Part shown: positions 9,367-16,463 of the stretch, one piece after another
Layout: the number at the start of each line of letters is the position of its first letter
Position numbering within the stretch: position 1 is the stretch's first letter
Source: Bacteroidales bacterium UBA2287
GTDB taxonomy: Bacteria; Bacteroidota; Bacteroidia; Bacteroidales; Tenuifilaceae
DNA: 51,993 nt
Assembly: GCA_002345675.1 (NCBI GenBank)
Contig: DDWL01000017.1
Location: 1 to 51,993 of the forward strand
Direction: 5' to 3'
Notes under the pieces: generated by a model
The model's database searches: none
Seen by the model: only the letters and a program-made list of their open reading frames with translations
Told to the model about the DNA's origin: nothing
Program-made: the position numbers and the translations under genes

Positions 9367-9400
9367 AAAAAAGCCTCTCAATTTCTCGGGAGGCTTTTTT
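9367..9400. terminator. Bidirectional terminator between convergent genes
   Basis: An inverted repeat (AAGCCTC / GAGGCTT) has an A-run on the left and a T-run on the right, so it can terminate both the TonB receptor (+) and gap (-). It lies midway between the two convergent stop codons. Confidence 0.88.
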
Positions 9401-9414
9401 ATTGTGAATATGTT

Positions 9415-10425
9415 TTACTTTTTAAAAAGCATTGGAACAAGGTCAACTACACGGCAGGAGTAACCCCACTCATTATCGTACCACGAAAGAATTTTAACCA
9501 TATTTCCCATTACCATTGTACTGTCGGCATCGAAAATGGAGCTGTGCGAGTTGTGTACAATGTCAATTGAAACAATTGGATCTTCGGTGTACTCAACAAT
9601 ACCCTTCATTGGGCCTTGGGCAGCTTTTTTAACGGCAGCGTTAACTTCCTCTTTAGTAACTTCGCGCTTAAGAACTGCAACAAAGTCGACAAGCGAACCG
9701 GTTGGGGTTGGAACACGAACTGCTAAACCATCGAGTTTGCCCTTTAGAGCTGGAATAACTTTTCCAACCGACTTGGCAGCACCAGTTGTTGTAGGAATCA
9801 TAGAGACTGCTGCTGAACGAGCCCTGCGAAGGTCGCTGTGAGGTGCATCGAGAATGCGCTGGTCGTTGGTATAAGCGTGAATGGTATTCATAAGACCTTT
9901 CTCAATACCAAAATTGTCTTCAAGAATTTTAGCAATTGGAGCCAAGCAGTTAGTGGTACAACTGGCATTCGAAACGCATACATCTTCAGGTTTTAAGTCG
10001 GCATCGTTAACGCCAAGAACAATCATGCGGTCAATTTCGTCTTTTGAAGGAACGCAAAGAATTACCTTTTTTGCACCGTTCTTAATATGATCGCCGTATC
10101 CACCCTTTTCGCTTTCGCGCTTAACGAAAATACCAGTTGACTCAACAACAACATCGGGAGCTTGAACCCATTTAATATTTAGCGGGCTGCGCTCGGCATG
10201 TACTGGATACTTAACGCCATTTACAATAATGCCTTCGGCATCGTGAGTAACGGTTCCGTTAAATTTACCCTGAGTCGAGTCGTACTTAAGTAGGTGAGCC
10301 AGTGTTTTTGTGTCGGTGAGGTCGTTAATACCTACAATTTCAATTTCGGGACGCTCGAGAGCAATTTTAAATACGTTTCGGCCAATGCGTCCAAAGCCAT
10401 TGATTGCAACTTTAATCTTTGCCAT
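9415..10425 (-). CDS. gap: Glyceraldehyde-3-phosphate dehydrogenase, type I
   Basis: A 336-aa enzyme of full family length that oxidises glyceraldehyde-3-phosphate to 1,3-bisphosphoglycerate with NAD+ in glycolysis (and the reverse in gluconeogenesis). The N-terminal Rossmann motif INGFGRIGR lies at residues 8-16. Asp35 in GINDLTD is the usual NAD-selecting residue. The catalytic Cys156 is in the signature SNASCTTNCLAP. The downstream WYDNEWGYSCRVVDL end is typical of the family. It is a single gene with a terminator at its 3' end and AT-rich DNA upstream, so it is probably transcribed alone. Nothing is unusual about it. Confidence 0.98.
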   Translation of the reverse strand: MAKIKVAINGFGRIGRNVFKIALERPEIEIVGINDLTDTKTLAHLLKYDSTQGKFNGTVTHDAEGIIVNGVKYPVHAERSPLNIKWVQAPDVVVESTGIFVKRESEKGGYGDHIKNGAKKVILCVPSKDEIDRMIVLGVNDADLKPEDVCVSNASCTTNCLAPIAKILEDNFGIEKGLMNTIHAYTNDQRILDAPHSDLRRARSAAVSMIPTTTGAAKSVGKVIPALKGKLDGLAVRVPTPTGSLVDFVAVLKREVTKEEVNAAVKKAAQGPMKGIVEYTEDPIVSIDIVHNSHSSIFDADSTMVMGNMVKILSWYDNEWGYSCRVVDLVPMLFKK

Positions 10426-10610
10426 ATTAGTTATAATTTAGAGAATGAGTATTTCAGATTTTCTTTCTAAATACACCTCAAAGGTAGCTATTTAAAATAA
10501 ATTAAAGTTTAAAAGAAGGCATTGCTTTAACCTAATTTACCGAAAACGGTTGTGCTAATTGACCGTTGCCTTAACATGGTTTGCCTAATGCTCTATTCGC
10601 CAACATTTAC

Positions 10611-10618
10611 TACCTTTG
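10611..10618 (+). promoter_or_regulatory. Bacteroidetes -7 promoter box
   Basis: TACCTTTG matches the Bacteroidetes -7 consensus TAnnTTTG, 21 nt before the ABC-F start codon. No clear -33 TTTG is seen at the usual 19-20 nt spacing. Confidence 0.55.
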
Positions 10619-10639
10619 CCCTGCAAATTTTATTGGTAA

Positions 10640-12595
10640 ATGGTTTCACTAAATCAAATAACGGTCACCTTTGGTGGCTTCGACCTTTTTCGCGATGTAA
10701 ACTTTATGGTTAATCCGCGCGAGCGAATTGGCCTCGTAGGTAAAAATGGTGCCGGTAAGTCGACACTTTTAAGGCTTATTGTTGGCGAAATGGTGCCAAC
10801 AAGCGGTGTTATTGGCATTCCGAAGGATGTAAAAATTGGCTACCTACCCCAACAAATGGAGGTTGCAAATAATCGAAACGTTCTTGACGAAACCATGCAA
10901 GCCTTTAGCGAAACGCTTGATCTTGCAAAGGAAATTGAAAATATTACGAAGGAATTGGGACACCGAACCGATTACGAATCGGAATCGTATATTGCCCTAA
11001 TAAATAAATTAACTGAAAAATCCGACCGTTTCAACATAATTGGAGGTAATAACCTTGAGGCGCAAGCCGAAGTTACCCTTTTAGGCTTGGGTTTTAAACG
11101 AACCGATTTTGTTCGCCCTACCAAGGAATTTAGCGGTGGCTGGCGAATGCGTATTGAGTTGGCAAAAATTTTACTTAGCCGACCCGATGTTTTACTTCTT
11201 GACGAACCTACAAACCACCTCGATATTGAGTCGATACAGTGGCTCGAAGACTACCTAAAAGTGTTTACGGGCGCTGTTGTACTTATTTCGCACGACAGGG
11301 CTTTTCTCGATAATATTACCGAACGAACTATCGAACTGTCGTTGGGAAAGGCATACGACTACCGAGTAGCATACTCAAAATACGTTCAGCTTCGCCAGGA
11401 GCGAAGGGAGCAACAGTCGTCGGCATACCGAAACCAGCAAAAGCAGATAGAAGACACCATGGATTTTGTTGAGCGCTTTCGCTACAAAGCATCAAAATCG
11501 AATCAGGTTCAGTCGCGCTTAAAGCAACTCGATAAACTCGACATTATAGAGGTTGACGACGAGGACATGAGCGCTCTACATATTACGTTCCCTCCTGCAC
11601 CTCGTTCGGGACAAGTAGCTGTTAAGGCCGATAGCGTTACTAAAATATACGGAGATCATACCGTTTTTAGCGATGCCAACATTGTAATTGAACGAGGCGA
11701 AAAGGTTGCCTTTGTTGGTAGAAATGGTGAGGGAAAAACCACCATGAGCCGAATTATTGTTGGCAACCTCGACTACAAGGGGAACCTAACTATCGGACAT
11801 AATGTCAGCATTGGGTACTTTGCCCAAAACCAGGATGAAATAATGGATCCTACCCAAACGGTTTTGGAAACCATCGACAGGGTTGCAACTGGTGCCATAC
11901 GCACAAAAATTCGTGATATTCTTGGGGCTTTCCTTTTTCGTGGCGACGATGTGGACAAAAAGGTTTCGGTGCTTTCGGGGGGCGAGTGTAACCGCTTGGC
12001 AATGGTTAAGCTTATGCTTCAGCCTTACAACCTGCTTGTGCTCGATGAACCCACAAACCACCTCGACATGCGTTCGAAGGACATACTGAAGAATGCTATT
12101 CAAAAATTCGATGGTACAGTAATCGTCGTTTCGCACGACCGCGAGTTTCTGTCCAATTTGGTGTCGAAAGTTTACGAATTTCGCGATGGTAATGTAAAAG
12201 AGCATTTGGGAGGAGTTAGCGAATTTTTACAAAAGCGCAAACTCGAAAACTTAAAATCGCTCGAAACCCGAAAGGAGTCGGACAGACAGCAAAGGAACGA
12301 TAAATCGTCGACCGACAATAAGCAGCAATGGCTTGAGCGAAAGGAAATTGACAAGCAAATCCGTAAAATGGAAACCAAAACCGAGGAGGTTGAAGCCGCA
12401 ATTCATAAAATTGAAAAGCGAATTGAGGCCATGGACGCCATTCTCTCGTCGCCCGAAGGTACTACAGAGGCCGATTCCGATTTTTTCAGCAGGTATAACG
12501 ACCTAAAAGCTCAAGTTAGCAAACTGATGGAGGAATGGGAACGATTGTCGCTCGAAATTGATTTGGTAAAAGAAAAAAGAAAAGTGCTGGAGTAG
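10640..12595 (+). CDS. ABC-F family ATPase
   Basis: A 651-aa protein with two ABC domains and no membrane segment, so it belongs to the ABC-F group that acts on ribosomes (Uup/EttA/YbiT relatives; some members protect against antibiotics). Domain 1 has Walker A GKNGAGKS (about 34-41), signature SGGWRMRIELAKIL and Walker B LLLDEPTNHLD. Domain 2 has GRNGEGKT, LSGGECNRLAMVKL and LVLDEPTNHLD. The linker between them (FRYKASKSNQVQSRLKQL) is the P-site tRNA interaction motif region. A charged coiled-coil C-terminal tail (about 560-651) resembles that of Uup. I cannot say which ABC-F subclass it is; a housekeeping translation factor is more likely than a resistance gene. Confidence 0.95.
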   Translation: MVSLNQITVTFGGFDLFRDVNFMVNPRERIGLVGKNGAGKSTLLRLIVGEMVPTSGVIGIPKDVKIGYLPQQMEVANNRNVLDETMQAFSETLDLAKEIENITKELGHRTDYESESYIALINKLTEKSDRFNIIGGNNLEAQAEVTLLGLGFKRTDFVRPTKEFSGGWRMRIELAKILLSRPDVLLLDEPTNHLDIESIQWLEDYLKVFTGAVVLISHDRAFLDNITERTIELSLGKAYDYRVAYSKYVQLRQERREQQSSAYRNQQKQIEDTMDFVERFRYKASKSNQVQSRLKQLDKLDIIEVDDEDMSALHITFPPAPRSGQVAVKADSVTKIYGDHTVFSDANIVIERGEKVAFVGRNGEGKTTMSRIIVGNLDYKGNLTIGHNVSIGYFAQNQDEIMDPTQTVLETIDRVATGAIRTKIRDILGAFLFRGDDVDKKVSVLSGGECNRLAMVKLMLQPYNLLVLDEPTNHLDMRSKDILKNAIQKFDGTVIVVSHDREFLSNLVSKVYEFRDGNVKEHLGGVSEFLQKRKLENLKSLETRKESDRQQRNDKSSTDNKQQWLERKEIDKQIRKMETKTEEVEAAIHKIEKRIEAMDAILSSPEGTTEADSDFFSRYNDLKAQVSKLMEEWERLSLEIDLVKEKRKVLE

Positions 12596-12600
12596 GGAAA

Positions 12601-12801
12601 AGTCAGAAGACCGAAGACCGAAGACCGAAGTCGGAAGTCGGAAGACCGAAGTCGGAAGTCGGAAGGCAGAAGACCGAAGCCTGAAGATTGTACCTATTGT
12701 ATTTATTTTTTCAAATTTAATAATAATGAGAAAGAAAGTTATAGGAAGGAAAAGGTGATTGCTACAAGGCTTCATTTCTTCCGTCTTCGGACTTCGGACT
12801 T
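12601..12801. repeat. Inverted array of CTTCGGACTTC words
   Basis: Positions 12601-12688 are built from short words such as GAAGACCGAAG and AAGTCGGAAGTCGG. At 12773-12801 the reverse-complement words appear (CTTCCGTCTTCGGACTT). The two arms are separated by about 85 AT-rich bases, so a long imperfect hairpin could form. The same words appear at 18372-18508 and 48984-49061. It fills most of the gap between the ABC-F gene and rlmB and codes for nothing credible. Confidence 0.85.
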
Positions 12802-12823
12802 AAAAAATAACTCACTATATCCC

Positions 12824-13561
12824 ATGAAACCCATAAGAAACGACGATGCCATTTACGGAATTAGAGCCGTTATGGAAGCCCTAAATGCGGGCAAAGAAAT
12901 TGATAAGGTTTTAGTAAAACGTGGACTCGAAGGCGAGTTAGCCACCGAAATGCTTGAGCAGCTTCGCTACCACGGTGTAACAATTCAGCAGGTACCTGCC
13001 GAAAAGTTCCTTGAATTTGGCACAAAAAACCACCAAGGGGTAGTTGCATTCGTTTCGCCTGTTGCTTTCCAGCCATTCGAAGAATTGGTAGCACGACTTT
13101 GGGAAGATGGCAAAGACCCATTTATTATTGTTCTCGATGGCGTTACCGATGTTCGAAATTTTGGTGCCATTGTTCGTACAGCAGAGTGCGCGGGAGCGCA
13201 TGCAGTTATTTTCCCAGCTAAGGGTTCGGCACGCATTGGCAGCGACGCCATTAAAACTTCGGCAGGGGCACTACACCACATGCCCATTTGTCGCGTTGGA
13301 AGTTTAAAAACCACCATAAATTACCTAAAAAATTCGGGAATTAAAGTGGTGGCGGCCACCGAAAAGGGAACCCAACTTTACTCCGAAGTTTCGATGAAAC
13401 CTCCTGTTGCCCTTGTTTTGGGTGCTGAGGATGTTGGCCTATCGACCGATGTACTTAAGCTTGCCGACGAACTAGTATCGATTCCCGTTAACGGAAAGGT
13501 TGAATCGCTAAACGTTTCGGTTGCAGCAGGAATTCTAATTTATGAAGCATTAAGAAGTTAG
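12824..13561 (+). CDS. rlmB: 23S rRNA 2'-O-methyltransferase RlmB (SpoU/TrmH family)
   Basis: A 245-aa protein that methylates the ribose of a guanosine in the 23S rRNA peptidyl-transferase region (G2251 in E. coli) using S-adenosylmethionine. The N-terminal substrate-binding domain begins YGIRAVMEAL. The C-terminal SPOUT knot has motif 1 DGVTDVRNFGAIVRTAE, motif 2 LVLGAEDVGLS and motif 3 IPVNGKVESLNVSVA. The ATG at 12824 is chosen because the longer frame upstream runs through the repeat arm and adds no conserved sequence. Other TrmH-family targets are possible, but length and motifs fit RlmB best. Confidence 0.93.
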   Translation: MKPIRNDDAIYGIRAVMEALNAGKEIDKVLVKRGLEGELATEMLEQLRYHGVTIQQVPAEKFLEFGTKNHQGVVAFVSPVAFQPFEELVARLWEDGKDPFIIVLDGVTDVRNFGAIVRTAECAGAHAVIFPAKGSARIGSDAIKTSAGALHHMPICRVGSLKTTINYLKNSGIKVVAATEKGTQLYSEVSMKPPVALVLGAEDVGLSTDVLKLADELVSIPVNGKVESLNVSVAAGILIYEALRS

Positions 13562-13665
13562 GGTTATAATACTTCCGAATAACGTGGGTGCGACGTAAGT
13601 TTAACACAGAGGTTTTTGTTTTACATTTTACAAAATGAGTGTTTGTAACATTCAGCAACAATGAA

Positions 13666-13855
13666 ATTCTCACGCAAAGGCGCAAAGTCGCTAATATTCT
13701 GTAAACATTCGTTGGAAAATGGTTTTTCTTTAATAAGAGTCATTAAACAATAGTTCGTTAATTTATTGCAAGCAATTGAATGTCAAAACAAATTGCAATA
13801 ATCATCTTGTTTGATATTGTATTGACAATTAATTCTTTGCGTCTTTGCGTGAAAT
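13666..13855. repeat. CGCAAAG-type inverted repeat element
   Basis: The left arm near 13666-13687 (TCACGCAAAGGCGCAAAG) and the right arm near 13834-13855 (CTTTGCGTCTTTGCGTGA) are near-perfect reverse complements separated by about 145 AT-rich bases. Each arm is itself a tandem of the word CGCAAAG. This occupies most of the 340-nt space between rlmB and the nucleotidyltransferase gene, where I see no gene. Confidence 0.8.
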
Positions 13856-13901
13856 AAGATTTTACCGAAGAGTGGATTGGGAAAATTAAAGAATGTAGAC
13901 T

Positions 13902-14216
13902 ATGGATAAAGTCAATGCTATAAAACTTACAATATCATACCTAAGTCGCTTAAGGACAAATAATGTTAATTTTTCCGAAGCTTGGCTTTTTGGTTCATAT
14001 GCAAAAGGGAATTTTAACGAGAATAGCGATATTGACTTGGCAATTGTTCTTGATGACGAAGTAAAATATTCGTTCGATACTGAAGTAAAACTTATGGGGC
14101 TTAGGTTGGGCGAAGAAACTTTAATTGAACCTCATCCTTTTTCGAAGGATGATTTCAAGAGCGATTTACCAATTATTAAACAAATAATTAGGTATGGGGA
14201 AAGGATTAAAATATAG
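13902..14216 (+). CDS. MNT-domain nucleotidyltransferase
   Basis: A 104-aa minimal nucleotidyltransferase. The family motif GSYAKGNFNENSDIDLAIV (about residues 31-49) holds the GS motif and the two metal-binding Asp residues of the polymerase-beta fold. Proteins of this size usually form toxin-antitoxin pairs with a HEPN protein, where MNT AMPylates and neutralises the HEPN RNase, but no HEPN gene lies on either side. After the stop comes a short decayed reading frame and then a repeat element, so a partner may have been lost. A solitary MNT enzyme modifying another target is the alternative. Confidence 0.85.
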   Translation: MDKVNAIKLTISYLSRLRTNNVNFSEAWLFGSYAKGNFNENSDIDLAIVLDDEVKYSFDTEVKLMGLRLGEETLIEPHPFSKDDFKSDLPIIKQIIRYGERIKI

Positions 14217-14323
14217 GTAACACACTCTTCAAAACCTCAAAATATTTTTCGCCTTTTGGTATTGATGAAACTAAGTTTAACCCTGAGGTCGATGTAATTT
14301 ATCGAAAAGCATTTGGCTCATAA
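14210..14323 (+). pseudogene. Possible gene remnant after the MNT gene
   Basis: An open frame with no start codon reads about 37 residues that look protein-like (for example SPFGIDETKFNPEVDVIYRK) and ends in TAA at 14321-14323. It overlaps the last codons of the MNT gene in another frame. Its stop codon touches the left end of the repeat element at 14323. It may be the 3' remnant of a lost gene. I do not recognise the family, and chance is possible. Confidence 0.25.
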
Positions 14324-14663
14324 ATAAGGGAATAAGGTAAAAAACCTTTCGGGAATAGTTTTTTACTAAGGTTTATTTAAAAGAACAATAAGGTTTTATG
14401 TCGTTTAAATCCTTAGGCTGTAGTTTGGAATAGCGTTGCAAACTGTAAAAGGTTATGGACTAAAGTCCATTTAAACATAGCATTTATAACCCCAGGCTTA
14501 CCCCGATAATTATCGGGGCTGGGGTTACTGAACCACTAATATTACAGGGCTTTAGCCCTGAATAATTTCACACACTATTTTTAACAACAGCCAAACCTTA
14601 TTCTATTATTCTCAACCTTAGTAACTAAGCCTTCTACTCCAGAAAAAACCTTATTACCTTATT
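14323..14663. repeat. Composite repeat element with AATAAGG terminal inverted repeats
   Basis: The ends AATAAGGGAATAAGGT (14323-14338) and ACCTTATTACCTTATT (14648-14663) are inverted copies with one mismatch. Inside are several palindromes: TGGACTAAAGTCCA near 14456-14469, a larger hairpin around CCCCGATAATTATCGGGG at 14501-14518 with CCCCAG/CTGGGG flanks, and CAGGGCTTTAGCCCTG near 14545-14560. There is no gene. Together with the remnant before it, this fills the 600-nt gap before the protease gene. The make-up resembles transposase-mobilised palindromic elements (REP/RAYT-like) of Bacteroidetes, but no transposase is present in the window. Confidence 0.7.
14501..14518. repeat. CCCGATAnnTATCGGG palindrome, copy 1
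   Basis: An exact 18-bp palindrome, CCCCGATAATTATCGGGG. It lies inside a longer hairpin whose outer arms are CCCCAG and CTGGGG. Confidence 0.9.
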
Positions 14664-14735
14664 AAACAGCAATTCGATGTTTTGCCTTATATCGAACTCA
14701 GACAAGTTCAGAATATTCAAAGGCATATAATTCAA

Positions 14736-14775
14736 AAAACCGCCCCTGTAAGATTAACTCTTCAGGGGCGGTTTT
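14736..14775. terminator. Terminator of the subtilase gene
   Basis: A 13-bp perfect stem (AAAACCGCCCCTG at 14736-14748 with CAGGGGCGGTTTT at 14763-14775) with an A-run on the left, which becomes the U-run of the minus transcript. It lies 45 nt beyond the stop codon of the minus-strand protease. Confidence 0.88.
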
Positions 14776-14819
14776 ATTGGTGCTTGAGCAAATTTGAATT
14801 ACTTAAAATATTTCCGAAA

Positions 14820-16325
14820 CTACTGTACTGCTGCTAGTGCGTTTATTGAACCCCAACCAAAATCGGAGTGGCGGCTTGGGTAGTACGAAGCCGACTGCTT
14901 CATTTTTTCCAAAACCTGTGCGCGGGTCCAAGTTGGGTATTTACCCCAAATAAGAGCAGCAATACCAGCGGTTGTTGCTGTTGCAACCGACGAACCACCA
15001 ACGTAGTTGCGAGTATTCTCGTAAAAGCCAAAACTAACCGAGCGTCGGTTGCTGTCGTAGCTACGTTGCATAATTACCGTAAAGTCAATTTTACTGCCCT
15101 TGTGGCAAACGTCGCATTCGTTAAAGCCAGCAGCATCGGTAATGCCCGTTACAGCAACGGTTTCGCTCATGCTTGCGGGAAAAATTACACCAACAAAGTT
15201 GGTAAAAGTAGTAGATGTGCCACCTGCAGCAACAATCATTTTGCCCTTTGAATAGGCATACTGAATTGCATCGCTAATACTTCCAACGGAAAAAATATGG
15301 CCAATGGACATGGAAATAACGCGAACTTCGCTCCTATTTGCCAGTTCGGTTATTGCACGACTAACACCACGCTGCTCGTGGTAACCATTAAGAACCACAT
15401 CGCCAGTTGCACGATACGCAATTAGGTTGCAATTATAGGCAACGCCTACAGGCATGTTACGATTGTTGCGTGGGCCAGCAAGGGTTGCTGCCATAAGCGT
15501 TCCATGGCCACACTTATCGTTTGGTCCATCGGTAGTGGTTGACCAAGGCCAAACCGAGTCGACAAAAACACCATACTTTAGAATTGTACGACCCGAGGAG
15601 TAACCCTGATTAAAACTCGACCCCAGTAGCGACTGCTCCGAAGAAACGCCTGTGTCGATTAAACCAACGGTAACGCCGCTTCCAGTGCTATAGTTCCAAG
15701 CGCTTGGTATGTTATGCTTTGCGTATGTCCACGAAACTTGGCAGCCAGGAGTAGCGGTTGTGTAGTCGCCCGAGTTTATGGTTTCGGGAGCAGTGTCGCA
15801 ACCCGAATCGCTTTTTGCCATTGGCTCGTAAGCAAAATAGTTATACCCCGAAGGTTCGATATACCTAACCTTTGAGTTACTCTTAAGCTTCTCAATAGTT
15901 TCAATGTCGGCTATAAATACATCGATAAAGTTTAACTCTTTCCCTTCGGCAATAAGTATGCTTTCGCCTTTGCGTAATGCCTCGGTGCTATTCTTTTCGG
16001 TTTTAGTAATAAGAGAAATAATTTCGTTTTTGGTATCGAGGGCCATTTTTGGGTTAACCTCGGCATAAGGTGAAGTTTCGAAACCAATGGTAAGTACATT
16101 GCCACCATTCATTACGGCGCTCCAAATAACAAATGCATCGGCCTTGGTCCAATTAAAGTCGCCCTCCTTTTCGAGCGTTGCTCGAATAATGTTGTTAATT
16201 TCTTGCCCCGAAAGAGGCTTTTTCATACTTTTTTCTTGTGAATTTTCCTTGGTTCCGTCATTCTTGTTACAACCAAAAAGGATAAGAATGGAAATAAGAA
16301 TTCCCAAAAGGTTAAGTTTCTTCAT
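14820..16325 (-). CDS. S8 family serine protease (subtilase), lipoprotein
   Basis: A 501-aa protein with a lipoprotein signal (LILFGC, Cys19) and a pro-region of about 140 residues that includes an I9-like stretch (FIDVFIADIETIEKLKSN). The S8 catalytic domain runs from about 205 to 500. The catalytic triad is Asp224 (GLIDTGVS), His274 (CGHGTLMAA) and Ser446 (GGSSVATATTAG). The oxyanion-hole Asn normally found in AAGN is replaced by Gly369 (IVAAGGTST), which could lower activity or alter specificity. It contains several Cys (CDTAP, CQVSW, CDVC) that may form disulfides. It is probably anchored in the outer membrane, facing the periplasm or surface. It is a single gene with its own terminator. 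Confidence 0.92.
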   Translation of the reverse strand: MKKLNLLGILISILILFGCNKNDGTKENSQEKSMKKPLSGQEINNIIRATLEKEGDFNWTKADAFVIWSAVMNGGNVLTIGFETSPYAEVNPKMALDTKNEIISLITKTEKNSTEALRKGESILIAEGKELNFIDVFIADIETIEKLKSNSKVRYIEPSGYNYFAYEPMAKSDSGCDTAPETINSGDYTTATPGCQVSWTYAKHNIPSAWNYSTGSGVTVGLIDTGVSSEQSLLGSSFNQGYSSGRTILKYGVFVDSVWPWSTTTDGPNDKCGHGTLMAATLAGPRNNRNMPVGVAYNCNLIAYRATGDVVLNGYHEQRGVSRAITELANRSEVRVISMSIGHIFSVGSISDAIQYAYSKGKMIVAAGGTSTTFTNFVGVIFPASMSETVAVTGITDAAGFNECDVCHKGSKIDFTVIMQRSYDSNRRSVSFGFYENTRNYVGGSSVATATTAGIAALIWGKYPTWTRAQVLEKMKQSASYYPSRHSDFGWGSINALAAVQ

Positions 16326-16377
16326 TGTTAAATTGGTTTTGAGGGTTTATAATTTGTTTACTAGCATATAATGCAAA

Positions 16378-16385
16378 CAAATATA
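16378..16385 (-). promoter_or_regulatory. -7 promoter box of the subtilase gene
   Basis: On the minus strand this reads TATATTTG, matching TAnnTTTG, about 50 nt upstream of the protease start codon. The region is very AT-rich, so a chance match is possible. Confidence 0.4.
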
Positions 16386-16463
16386 TAAATTTGAGTGATA
16401 AGTTTATTTTTTTTGTGCCAATATTTACATGTTTGGTTAAACAAGACAACACAAAGCGCCCAA

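Noticed and set aside
12503..12775. 90-codon minus-strand reading frame over the ABC-F end and the repeat
   Set aside because: It is made of repeat words (RLPTSVFRLPTSVF) and overlaps the ABC-F coding end.
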